NCBI GenBank assembly: GCA_029953675.1
Contig: JAMWBK010000007.1
Span: 2,046,001 to 2,110,000 of the forward strand
Reading direction: 5' to 3'
DNA: 64,000 bases
Origin: Rhodosorus marinus
Lineage: Eukaryota > Rhodophyta > Stylonematophyceae > Stylonematales > Stylonemataceae
The notes beneath the pieces were generated by a model, which ran no database searches, was not told the DNA's origin, and saw only the letters and a list, made by a program, of their open reading frames with translations. Shown one piece after another: positions 33,693 through 44,264 of the stretch. Position 1 is the first letter of the stretch; every line of letters begins with the position of its first letter. The position numbers and the translations under genes are program-made.

Positions 33693-34556
33693 ATGATGAG
33701 TGCAAGGTCATTGGAAGGGAAGAAACGAGGGCATCGCCGGGCGCAGACGACAGTACCTAATTTTTCGAACGATCTTGCTGAACTTCATCTCGAAGAGGAG
33801 GATGAACAGGAGGATTCGATTAGGAGGCTTCGACGTTCGTCGATTCGGGTGCAGCATTTAAAGGATGTTTCGTCCGGGAATAAGGACTCGTCCCCGATTG
33901 TTCGGAGGAAGATAGAGGAGATATCCATTCGTACGGGAGCGCAGTTCTACGATGTGATTGCCAAATGGGAGGAGCTGGTGATCTTGAAAAATGGAGACAT
34001 GCAGGTTGACATGTTTGTAGACGCATACAAACAGATCTTGTATGTTCTCGACGCGTTCGGATCTGTCTTTGGAATAATCAAGCAGGATCTGAAATCACAA
34101 ATGGCGAAGACAAAGGAACAGTGCACACGGTACGGCGTCGACACGCTTCAAAAGATGGCCGATATAGACGGGAAGAACGGAAAGGGAACTCAGTCGCTTA
34201 TATGGCTGAAAAGAACCCTGCAGTTTACCGAAGTAATGCTTACCAAAATGCTTACCGGTATTGCGTTGCCGGAGGCTGTGGACTACGCCTACCACAACAC
34301 ACTGATCTACGCGCATCCTTTCGTCGTCCGGGCGATTGCGAAGAACATCAGATTTGCTACCCCCGATACTCAGACATTTTTGTCCAGGATCTACAAGCCG
34401 GATACGCAACTCGTCTCGCTCGGAATTGCCGAATTCCTCATCTCCTTGAGACCGAGGATGGTAGCGCTTGTGTCGTTCTTTAATAAGAGAAAATATGAGG
34501 ATCATAAACCCCTACAATCACTACCGGAGGCCGTCAACAAGGTGAACAGTAAATAA
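33693..34556 (+). CDS. Glycolipid transfer protein (GLTP/ACD11-fold) domain protein
   Basis: Predicted cytosolic sphingolipid or ceramide-1-phosphate transfer protein. Single exon, 287 residues. The ATG at 33693 is immediately followed by a second ATG. Residues 1-75 are charged and probably disordered (RRLRRSSIRVQHL). The GLTP fold runs from about 95 to 270: FVDAYKQILYVLDAFGSVF, IIKQDLKSQMAKTKEQCTRY, then the headgroup-contact helix QSLIWLKRTLQFTEVMLTKM with the conserved Trp, and a His in NTLIYAHPFVVRAIAK that matches the family's conserved His. The last segment (TFLSRI) closes the fold. Lack of introns contrasts with most neighbours. The N-terminal extension suggests a variant with extra regulation. 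Lipid specificity cannot be read from sequence. Confidence 0.85.
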   Translation: MMSARSLEGKKRGHRRAQTTVPNFSNDLAELHLEEEDEQEDSIRRLRRSSIRVQHLKDVSSGNKDSSPIVRRKIEEISIRTGAQFYDVIAKWEELVILKNGDMQVDMFVDAYKQILYVLDAFGSVFGIIKQDLKSQMAKTKEQCTRYGVDTLQKMADIDGKNGKGTQSLIWLKRTLQFTEVMLTKMLTGIALPEAVDYAYHNTLIYAHPFVVRAIAKNIRFATPDTQTFLSRIYKPDTQLVSLGIAEFLISLRPRMVALVSFFNKRKYEDHKPLQSLPEAVNKVNSK

Positions 34557-35289
34557 GACTTGCCCCGAAAATGGAGAGCGCAAAAATACGCTCTGAAGAT
34601 GTCTCTGAAGTTGTCGATGGACGTCGAGAATGCGTTGGGTTAAGTGCGCTTCAGCGCCTGCACCTTTCTTATTTGAAAACAACACAAACAACTCTCACAG
34701 CAAAGTTGCTCAATAGGAGGGCGGGGATTTCATTTTCATCTCCGCCACAGTTGCGGAAGGGACTGGGAGTTATATCCTCCATCGACAAAGCTGATTTTCT
34801 GCTTGTGCAAGCTTGACCAGAGCCTTGGACGTTTGGACAAACTCGTGCTAGCCTCAAGCTTCCAATTTGGACAGTGTCGAGATTGTTTTTCCTGCCCGGT
34901 TCGTTCTTGCAACATGTAGCAGGTTGACTTGTCATTCCCCGTCTACGAGATAAAGTTATGGGTCCGAAGATCATTAGGAATAATTCCACAATGTCGGTTC
35001 CTATCCCTCCGACGGTGGACTGACTATGAGCTATTCAGACGGCCGTCCAACCTGCTCTGTGAGCTGGCGTCGAAAAATGCCTGCAAATCACTTCATGGCC
35101 ATCCACCCCTTCTGCTCCAACCCGTGTCCAATCGCTAGAATAGGATCGTGTGCAATGGATCAATCCATGAGGAAACGGAATTGATCGATGAGATCAGTCG
35201 ATGTGCTCGTTTTGCTGAATTGATGAAGCTGCTGAGCGATTTGATCAAGAAGCCTGGACTGAGAGCGAGAAGCTACGTTTTACGAAATC
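34557..35289. other. Intergenic between GLTP and VOC genes
   Basis: About 730 bp; short frames on both strands but no motif, repeat or RNA gene seen. The last 120 bases before 35290 are G/A/T-rich, as for other leaders. Confidence 0.45.
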
Positions 35290-36045
35290 ATGTTAGGATT
35301 TTTAGTCTCGTGTTGTATGGGATCTAATGTCCTACATGGAGATGGGGGGAGCTTGAAGATTAGCAGGCTGGATGGGTACAAGACGAAGGTTGATGTTGTT
35401 GGGAAGCCGAGCGCTGGATTCATTACAGAATCGATGAATCTGGTTTGCGCAGGAGAGGGATCGGGTACATCCGTTTTCTCTGACAGCAAGGAAGACCCGA
35501 TCGGGTCGTTGCTTGTGGAGGCTGGCTTTGTCCGCGAGCACGGGGAGGCCGGGGCACTTGTTTACCGGAGTAGAATCATTGAAACCCCGAGCGTAGCGCA
35601 TACGGCGATCCGCGTGATCTCGATGGAGAGGTCGCTAAACTTTTATGGGCTGTTCGGTTTTGTTGTGTCGAGAAAATTCCTGACTAGCGGTGTAAGGGCT
35701 GCTTGGCTGAGTTCTCCCTACATGACCTTGGAGTTGATCGAAGTCCCTGAGAAAGGAGCAGGTGAACCCCATGAACTATGGGAAGACGCTTACAGGAGAG
35801 GGCAATATCACATATGCTTCGATGTGACAGCGGACTGCACGTCTCTTGATGCGTATTGGGATGGAATCAACGCGGCCTCCAAGGATAAATTTGGCCTCGT
35901 CTTGAAAACGCTCCGGAAAGTCAAGGAGCAGATGATGTATGATCTTGTATGCGACGTCGCGTTTACGAAAGATCCCGACGGTACAATCATCGAACTTATA
36001 CGAAGAAAGCTCGTGATCAAACACAGGATGGAACCTGACTGGTGA
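35290..36045 (+). CDS. VOC-superfamily (glyoxalase/dioxygenase fold) protein
   Basis: Single exon of 251 residues from ATG 35290. One VOC domain occupies about residues 95-240. It opens with SVAHTAIRVISMERSLNFYG then FGFVVSRKF, a middle strand YMTLELIEVPE, the second half YHICFDVTADCTSLDAYWDG, and the closing strand CDVAFTKDPDGTIIELIRR. The His of AHTAIRV, a Glu in LELIEV, the His of YHICF and the Glu of IELIRR sit where glyoxalase-type metal ligands lie, so a metal-binding fold is plausible. The first 90 residues have no recognised domain (two Cys at the N-terminus, otherwise Gly/Ser-rich) and could include a targeting segment. Lactoylglutathione-lyase-like activity is only one of many VOC functions, so no reaction is assigned. 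Confidence 0.8.
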   Translation: MLGFLVSCCMGSNVLHGDGGSLKISRLDGYKTKVDVVGKPSAGFITESMNLVCAGEGSGTSVFSDSKEDPIGSLLVEAGFVREHGEAGALVYRSRIIETPSVAHTAIRVISMERSLNFYGLFGFVVSRKFLTSGVRAAWLSSPYMTLELIEVPEKGAGEPHELWEDAYRRGQYHICFDVTADCTSLDAYWDGINAASKDKFGLVLKTLRKVKEQMMYDLVCDVAFTKDPDGTIIELIRRKLVIKHRMEPDW

Positions 36046-37735
36046 TCCAAACTCACGTACGAAGGAGCAACGGATAGGAACACTTTGCTGAGGCTTCCAG
36101 TACATGCAAGGATTCTCTGAGTTTACGGCGTTTCCCGCGACGTATCGGGGCTCACAACACCAGAAACTAGTAGAGAAACTGTTCTTCTATGACGAGGTAG
36201 ATTGTAGATAGATCATGGGATAGGCTGTATTCTCCGAAAACCTGGTAGCCCATAGAGCAGTGCAATCCGACACTGTCTGCACGGCACCTGCCACGAAACT
36301 TCAAGAGCACTAAGCCGACTAAACGATAGTACACTGTCTGCTAATGATTTGCCTTTTCTCAATCACGAGCAAACGGTTCCTGACCTACCACAAGAGCAAT
36401 CTCCTGGCCCAAATCCCAATCCAGCACCACTCCCACGCGCTATTGTGACGAGGCCCCGGGGGGGTGGTGGAGATGATAGAGGAGCATTCTAAAATCCTCC
36501 CTTACACACATCCACGAAACCATCGTTGCTACTGATCAAGAGATATTTGGCGTACAACCTCTCCAAGCCTGAATCCAAAGGCTTCCAACTTCCTCATCTA
36601 CCAGATTTCAGCCTGGTTCCTGCTTTCCTATAATTCAGATAATTCTTAACCACAACTTCTCCGCCCTAAGCACTAGACAATATCATTGAAGAAAAATCGA
36701 TCCTTCCCCTTCTCTCCAAAAGCGAAAGCCTTCCACGTTTATCAAATACAATAAAACTTACAAAATACATTCAAAACGTACTTGAAATTTGCGATAATTA
36801 CATGTGCTGGCTGACAACCAGCTCAGAAAACCACATGCTTCAGGGTTGCTTAGTTGATTTAGATTGTATTTATTTTGGCTGCAAGTGGCAATGAGATTCT
36901 AGTCATATCCGCATGTTTGGGCGTAGTGTGGTATTGAGGATGTTGGTCAAGCAGAAGAAAGGAGTATTTTGAAAGTATAGATGAGTATAAAAGGAGCCTT
37001 TTTTAATACAACTCAGGATTCAAAACGTTTCCACACAGCAATATGTTAGTAGCGCCTCCCCGTGCCTGTTTGTTAATATACTGAGCTGACCGACGAAGCC
37101 TTCAATGGGGGGAAGAGACGACTGCGAAAGCTGTAGAAGATGAGAACGTACGTATTTTGAAACACCAATGATATTCAAAGCGATCCTTTTCAGAAACTTC
37201 ATTCGTTGTAAACGTTGTGAAAGTTGCCCCATACTGTTCCGCTGAGCCTATCAGTTGGCGGAGTTGTTGTGAGTGTTGTGAGTGTTGAGAGCGATGAGTT
37301 AGGCTCGCGTCCGTGGTGCGAAAGTTGTAGCATACTGATCAGGGGTTACAAACCTTTGGCTTTTAAGGACTGAGAATCTCGAGGTGAGCTATTCTGGGAT
37401 TGTGAGGAAGAAGGAAGGAAGCTGTAGGTCGGGATTCTGAGACAACTTCGGTCACGCGTTCTGTTCGATTCGGAAGAAGATTGGGATTCCTGAGAGGACG
37501 AGGCTGGTTATGCAGGAACGATTCCTTGAAAAGATTTAGAATCGAGTTTCTCGTGTTTGTCTTACTTCTTGAGCACCAAAGAGGCTGAGGAGCATCTTTG
37601 AGGGATGCTCGCTGTTTTGAGGTTGGTTGAAGAGTAGTTCAGAGTGACACGGAGGAGTAGCAAGTGTTTCCCCGATTTTGTTCTTGAGTAGAGAGCTATG
37701 AGAGGTTGTTCGTAGAAGTAGCACAAGCACTGAGA
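36046..37735. other. Intergenic upstream of the metacaspase
   Basis: About 1.7 kb, no supportable gene. 36440-36475 has a C/G-rich block with GGGGGGG. 36600-36960 is AT-rich. 37255-37310 carries repeated GTTGTGAGTGTTG. The stretch after the TATA box near 36986 may be transcribed as a long or spliced metacaspase leader. Confidence 0.45.
36986..36993 (+). promoter_or_regulatory. TATA-box candidate (TATAAAAG)
   Basis: TATAAAAG is a perfect core TATA match, followed by GAGCC. It lies about 750 bp upstream of the probable metacaspase start, too far for a direct promoter unless the leader is long or spliced. No transcript evidence. Confidence 0.3.
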
Positions 37736-40470
37736 ATGGAAACGGTTAATTATTTATCTGGGGAGTGGGTAAGAGTGGATATCTGGGCACTTCCTTTGTC
37801 TGGGTCGTTGAGCTCGAGCACTTGCTAAGGTTTCCTTCGTCTTCCCTTATATCTTGCGGACCTTCTTTACTTGTTATAGGAAACGTAAGTTCAAATGAGC
37901 CTGCTTTGGTTGGGTCTTTGCGTTTGCTGCCAGTATCAGTAAGCTTAGTTCTGTGTCTGACTTGGTTGGCTGGCATTGTTTCTGCTCTTAGCGTAGCCAA
38001 ACCACCTCCCGCGTTGGAGAATAAGGCAAAACCGAGTTCAAACTTGTACAAAGCGTTGGTAGTGTCTATCACCTATGTTGGCTCCAGAAATCGGCTATAT
38101 GCTCCAGGACTAGACCTCTGGACCATGATCAAGATTCTACATAATGAGTTTAGCTTTGAATACTCCGATATTCGCGTCCTGACGGATGTCAGCATAGACG
38201 AAGTCAGCGCTCAATGCTACGAATCTGTGAGGTGAGAATGAACTTGTACTCTCCACTTTTCGCAGACTACGAAATGCTTTCCAAGACCATTGACCGCGTG
38301 CGGCGAAACCTTTTTCCGTTTGCCGAAACGAAAATTTTGCAGACCTCCAACAGCAGGGAACATTGTGAAAGGCATGGAATGGTTGACGGCAAATGCTACG
38401 GGACAGAGTAGGCTGTTCTTCTACTTTTCTGGACATGGAATCCAGGCCAAGGACCACACAGGAGAAGAGGATGATGGGCTGAATGAATGCTTGGTTGCAT
38501 CAGATGACTACTTCATTTCCGATGATACGATTAGGGCTATACTGGTAAACAGAGTTCCGCTTCGAGCAAGGTGAGAACGAGAAAACGACTGTCTTTTGCA
38601 TTCCATTCACGGCTCCTGTGCTCTAACGGAAATCATCCTCTGCTAATTTGCTTTCCATTCTTCAGGCTGGCATGCATGGTGGACAGGCAAGTATTTCTTT
38701 CGGGGTGCTATGGCTTCAACGAATCCGAGGCATGTTGCTAAACTTCAATGTTTCCTGTGCGGTCTCAAAAATAGTTGCCACAGCGGAAACTGTGCGGATC
38801 TGACTTACTACGTGAGACTACGAGACATATTTGAGGGTGGAGACTCGTCATCCGTGCGCAAGTATCCCACTCAGATACACGGTAGCACGGAAGTGTATAA
38901 CCGTCCTCAACCGGTGACCATGCCTAGCAAGGAGTATCCAGCGTTGGGCCAACAGCCGCACAACGTGGCGAGTGGTTACAAAGCAGGAAACCCAAAATAT
39001 CCCGTACAATCGCAGTCACAGGGCACGGGAGTGTACGCACCGCAAATGCAGAACGGCAACTACTCACAACCCGGACATGTGGTTCCGACGCCTGGTGCCG
39101 GATATGGCCCACGGGTGGCGAATCCCTTGTACCCTACGCAAGCGCCTAGTGGTGGATACGGGAGATATTATGGAAATGCGAACCAAACTCAGAGTCCTGC
39201 CTATCCATCGCAACAGCAGCACTACCAAAATTCGCAGTACGGTGTTCCTTTGGGCCAAAACGCTCAATACGGCCAGCAACCACCACCCGAATATCCGCCG
39301 CAGCCGCAGACGCAGCCGTACAACAGTGGATACTACCCGGCACCGCCCAACGATGGACATCCATCATATGGCTCGGGTCACTGGCCGCAGCCTCCTCCAA
39401 ACCCACAATATTCTATGACGCCTCATACCGCTGGTTGTTCACAGCCCTTTGGTGACGTAGGGCAGGGACTTACAACTGAAACAGGATCTAGTACTGAGAG
39501 AGCTGGGGACCATCCAACTGGACCGCCGGGAGACCATCAACCTAAACAGAGAGGCCGGCAGGAGAGCCATAAGAACCCCAGCGATGCTCATTCGGCGACG
39601 AACGCGACCAACGAGACTGAAGCTCATCCAGAAGAGAACGGTCCTGGGGCTCAGAATACGCCGGGCGGAGGAACGGATGAACCTGTTTCGACTGTCACTG
39701 TACAGAATGCGAGCGAACCTTCACACCAAAACGCTGCGCTTAGCACTCGCCATGCGTCTTCCCAATTTCCAACTCAAACACAGAGAAGTACTTATCCAGC
39801 ACGAGGGGCTTCACTTGATCCTAGTCTTGGACTCCAAAGCACGTTTGACAGCCTGAATCTCGGCTCACGAATGAACGCTCCTGACGCACTGAGCCGTGGG
39901 TACTCCCAAGGGCAAGGACAACCGCCACCGGCGTTGATTCAAAAACCGAAGTCGCAGTATGGCTTCCAAGCGCCAGTTGCGGGACAGCATTGTGGTATCG
40001 GGCTCAGACCGCACTCGCTGCCAACCGTGCGGCTGAACAACGGAGAGATCAGCCAGTTTTCAACAAGCGTAGAAGGTCGGCCATCCTACGGAGGCATGGT
40101 CATCCTGTTGAGCAGTAACGACGATGGAGAACAAGCTGCTGGGTTGAGGAGTGTTGGTAGCGCCTTCACGAATGGCTTCGCTAATGTTGTTAGGAGATCT
40201 CACCCAGAAGGCTACAGTTTCAGGTATGGTGACGCATGGCACAAATAGGAAGATTTTCCATTGACATCTTTTGGCTTTCGACTAATCCAAGTTCGTTTTT
40301 GTCGTCTTCAATCATCGAGGTCGCTTCTGGTGGATATTGCTAACGAAGTACATGCTCTGGGAATCCAGCAGAAGCCCATTATGTGTATGAATGATATGAG
40401 TGCCCTGACTATGAGCTTTTTCGATTTTTGCCGGTGTAGACCTTCTCCTGCGCCTCTCCAGGAACGCTAG
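37736..40470 (+). CDS. Type I metacaspase with a ~400-residue Q/P/Y-rich internal insertion
   Basis: Arg/Lys-specific cysteine protease of the caspase-like clan. Confident exons: a p20 exon ending 38231, then 38343-38570, 38666-38686, 38775-40223 and 40320-40470; phases all fit. Exon 1's start is unresolved: its frame lacks an ATG, and METVNYLSGEW from ATG 37736, ending at a GTAAGA donor, is the best upstream candidate. p20: KALVVSITYVGSRN, WLTANATGQSRLFFYFSGHG (catalytic His), DDGLNECLVASDDYF, ACMVDSCHSGNCADL (catalytic Cys). The 21-base third exon encodes LACMVD; the following intron uses GC-AG. After the Cys comes a disordered insert (about 38850-40085) rich in Gln, Pro, Tyr, Gly and Ser, then the p10 part GGMVILLSSNDDGEQAAG, FTNGFANVVRR and SLLVDIANEVHALGIQQKPIM. 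Catalytic residues are intact. Plant type I enzymes carry proline-rich sequence at the N-terminus; here it is inside. Confidence 0.88.
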
Positions 40471-41152
40471 GATAACGAATGATAGAGTTGAATAGCTTGT
40501 GGCGAAGAAGAATGGGGAGGAACACGTACCCATTCTTCGCGTCTTTTGATTTATTATATTTAATGTTGAGAAGATCTCTTTGTTACGTGAGCGGCAACAA
40601 CACCGCAGCAAGGACTAGACTGCTTTGGGAAGATAATCGATCGCAGAAAGGCCAGTAAGCGATCGTAAGCAAGTCGCGATTCCAGCACCACATAGCGTTC
40701 GAAACTGTTGATTTTTCAAACAGAACAGTGCGTTTCGTGCAACAATTAGCCCCGGGTTACGATAGTATGGCGCTACGTTCTTCGCTGGTCATCTCTGCCT
40801 CTTCGTTAGCAGCCAGCAAGCACTTCTACCTATGCTTCTTCTCAGCTGCGGTTCCTTGCTGTGTGCATGCTGACGACCTCTTGCTCACAAGCGCGCGCTG
40901 TTTGAATGAGACCGCAGTTAGATTCTCATCGCAAATCGATGCGAACGTGTCCCCAGCCCTGCGCACTACACAGCGTTCAAAACTCTGTTGATTTGACAAA
41001 CAGACCGGTGCGTTTCGTGTTTGCGTATACGCCTGTCCAGGCCATCGTTGGTGCACGAAGAAACGGAACGAAAATCCGCATCCAACCGCATGACAATGTA
41101 CCCTGAGCGCTGCTGATCGGACTTATGCGACTAAACCGCTGGAGGCCAGGCC
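40471..41152. other. Intergenic between metacaspase and F-box gene (convergent) with direct repeats
   Basis: About 680 bp. Two ~47-bp direct repeats at 40694-40739 and 40972-41019 share AGCGTTC(G/A)AAACT, GTTGATTT, CAAACAGA and GTGCGTTTCGTG. No gene seen. Confidence 0.6.
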
Positions 41153-42365
41153 CTACGTCATAATTTGTATATCGGCTGAATCAGCTAGAACTGTAGGTTT
41201 CACACCACCACCGCTTCTCTGCACGTCAACGTACTCAACCCCCTTCGGAAGCGAGATTTTCTTAAGAGAATCAATGTCGGTGGCCTGGACCCGCTTGAGC
41301 CTCCTGAGGAATGTAAAGTCGAGGTGACTTCGGTCCGAAAGATCTCGGTACTCAGTGTCCCATTCAAGTCCAGATATGTCTAGTTGCTCCAAGTTGGTGA
41401 ATGCGGCCAAAAACCTGTAGAGGGGCTCTTCTCGGTGCCCTTCATAAACATCTGGAAGGGCGTCAGGGTATGGATTTGGCATCCGATTCCATGAGATGTC
41501 AAGCATTTTAACAGTCTTCGGCTTTAGTACTGGGTTGAACAAAGCCTGCAGCATCCGGTTTCTTTCCGAGTTCATCCACCTGCCGGAAGAAAGCAACAGT
41601 GTTCAGGACATGAAGACGGATACTCGGCCAGAATCATCGCCTCTTCAGTGCTTTACGCGCGACCTGGCTTTGTGGACTGGTGGCGAGGTTTGAGAGCTCT
41701 CTTCCTCCCAGTGAATACAGCAAGGCTAGGAAAGCACAGGCCAAACAATCAGCAGGCGCGGTTCGGGGAACCGTTGTAGTTTGCTTGGGAAGGACCACGC
41801 CGGCCAGTACTTACGCTGAGCACAGGGTTGAGTGGGAGAGAACGACAGAGCGGAGAGCTATCGCATCAATTACAAACATTAATTGCTCCATATCCCTTAA
41901 CGTGATGCTGTCAAGTGCCGGGATGTTTAGAAAGGCAGATTTTAGCTGGCTGCATGAATTAATCGTGAGCTGCTTGAGAACCGTGCGGGTCGCGTCAATA
42001 ACGAAACCGTATTCAACAAACTCGCAGCGATGGAAACTCAGGCTCGTGCACTTCGAAATAGCATGTACAGGATTCGGAGCTAACCGCCCTAGTGAATTTC
42101 TTGTCACCTTCAGATCCGTCGCACTGAAGCTGACCATCGAATCAAGCCCTTTCAGTCGCGATTCCAGCTGCTTATTAAATAAAGTCCCCGGAGCCAGGAC
42201 CACTGACCTATGCAAACCTCTATCTGCCCTTATAGAATCCCTCCATTCACTGCAAACCCCCTCCGCCCTAACCAAGTCATTGTAGTATTCCAGATTTCCA
42301 AGAATTTTCCTCACCAACACCCAGGGCAAGGTTGCCCCAGAACGCGCCCGTACTTCCTCTTCCAT
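41153..42365 (-). CDS. F-box protein with leucine-rich-repeat-like C-terminus
   Basis: Likely substrate receptor of an SCF ubiquitin ligase. Two minus-strand exons, 42365-41815 and 41579-41153, joined in phase 2/1; 325 residues. The F-box is N-terminal: LPWVLVRKILGNLEYYNDLV followed by CSEWRDSI (Skp1-binding). The rest is irregular LRR-like: TSLSFHRCEFVEYGFVI, LKQLTINSCSQLKSAFL, IPALDSITLRDMEQL, then VKMLDISWN, LEQLDISGLEWD and LKRVQATDIDSLKKISL. The joining intron (41814-41580, 235 nt) is long for this window, so a small exon inside it cannot be excluded. ATG 42365 is preceded by strongly C-rich plus-strand sequence, the typical leader pattern for minus-strand genes here. The target protein is unknown. 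Confidence 0.82.
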
Positions 42366-44264
42366 TCCAAATCCTCAGCAGATTTCCAGAACCATCGTCT
42401 CTCGGGATGTCCCACTATCACCCTCACCACCTACTCTGCTCCCAATCCAATTATATCCTATAGGATATCAACCAGCCAATCTTCTCGAGCTCAAATTCCA
42501 TCCGGACGAGTTTCATATTGCAAGTAATTTTTCTAAAATGAAACACCCATCGCCATACACCTGAAATCAATGGTTTCCATTCTCCACTCAAAGCGGTTTT
42601 TGGCTGCATAGTTGAGAAGCCAACGGACGATACGAAAAGGCAGTACAGAAGCCGTAATCAGGGGCATGAGGTGGACTGCATCCATCAAGGGTAGTCTCAA
42701 ATGTCCTTTGGGGAGCCCAGCACCATACGTACCATCCTGCTGCCTAAGGTAAGTCGGATTACAGCGGCAAAGCAAGGCTGGTCGTGACGAGATATGCTCT
42801 GATGAGGTTGTTTTCCCGTCGGAGGCCCCCCGCCGGAGGAAGGCCACGTCCTGTATCCAACCTACGTTGGGCACCAGGATGCTACGTGTGGTGCTGGGGG
42901 TCATAACCCGTAAAAGCCTGTGTATGTTTAGTGTTTTCTTCGTAAGCCATGTCGTCCTTCTTAGGCATGTCGGAAATTGGACACTTCATCAGCTTGAACA
43001 CGAATTGGAGCATCGTCGCACTGCACTGAAACAAATTTTAAAACCCAGCCATTACTATACGATTGCGGGAAACACTTCTCCCGCTGCCGCTCTGCACCGC
43101 ACTCAGCGGCGGATTCGAAAGGACCTGTCCTTCGTTTCGGCTCTTGCACGTGCATTTGCTTGAACACGGATTGGAGCATCGTCGTACTGTAAATTTTTTA
43201 AAACCCAGCCAGTACTGAACAATTGCGGGAGACAGCTCTCCCGCCGTCGTTTTGCATAGCCCTAAGCAGCGGATAACTACAAGGACCTGTCTATAAATTA
43301 AGTCCAAAGTCCACCTCTACTGGGAACCGCACTTCAAAACGCCCCGGACACGATTGATCGCCGCATTGCACAGCAATCGTTAGAACCACATTTCACAGAA
43401 CTGGAAGCTCTGCATCGACTCGGGCTACGGAAGCTCACCTGCTAACGCTCCTAAGCTTTTCAGCTGACAACCTCAGGAAAGCAACACAGGCAAAAGATCG
43501 ACCTTCATCTGATATTTTGGTTTATTGAAAAGCGTTGATTTGGCTCCTCTTCCATTCTAATAGATTGAACTTGGTAATTGACTGACTAGACTGTCCTTAA
43601 ATAATTCATCAGATGATAATTACTATAATTATTATTTATTGTTTCTCTTCGATTGCTGTCCAGTGTTCATATTTTAAACACGATACCTGCTATTTTCTTT
43701 TTTGTGAATAAATTTGAATGCTCGGAGAAATTCCTGTCTAATTGGAATTTTGTTGTCGTTTAGGAGGCTGAATAGACTCTTTTTCGAAGGGGGATTTTTT
43801 CAGAATTTTCAGAATTTTAAGGATTTTCAGTATGAAATCTCAATCAGAAGACAAAGACACTTGGTGGGTATTTCACAAGTAATTTCGAAAGTCGTTAACT
43901 AATGACCAATAGAGTATCGCCAGCCGAATACCACTTCAATTAGGGACAGCTGTTTCCATCCCTCTTTTCTTTTTTTTTTGGTTTTGCGCTTCTTTATATT
44001 GGAGATCGGTTAACCGCCATTGATGAACATGTCATTTGGGAACGCGCGAGGGATATGACGTGAGCGCTGGTGAAAGCAAAAGATAAGAGAGAGATTCGTG
44101 GTGCATATCGCTTGCTTGACGATATGTCATAGGTTAGTTGTTTTACTACAATTCGCGTCACTCTACGAGTTAGTGCGCATTTTCAGACGGTTACACAAGT
44201 CAGTTATACAGTGAAGCCTAAAAGCCAAACATACACGCTCAAGGGCTCCATGTCAAATACCAAA
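42366..44264. other. Intergenic between F-box start and sigma factor 3' end
   Basis: About 1.9 kb. 42366-42530 is the C-rich (minus-sense G-rich) F-box leader. A minus frame at 42533-42904 has no motif. A tandem duplication lies at 42996-43310. 43500-44000 is AT-rich. No gene supported. Confidence 0.45.
42996..43310. repeat. Tandem duplication, period 166 bp
   Basis: Copy 1 begins GAACACGAATTGGAGCATCG at 42996 and copy 2 GAACACGGATTGGAGCATCG at 43162. Both continue through TTTTAAAACCCAGCCA, ATTGCGGGA, CTCCCGC and AAGGACCTGTC. Copies differ by about one base in six to eight plus small indels. Confidence 0.87.

Noticed and set aside
34669-34989. 106-codon minus-strand frame after the GLTP gene
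   Set aside because: No family resemblance, no exon partners; probably chance.
42533-42904. 123-codon minus-strand frame
   Set aside because: No domain, no splice partners and placed in the promoter region of the F-box gene.
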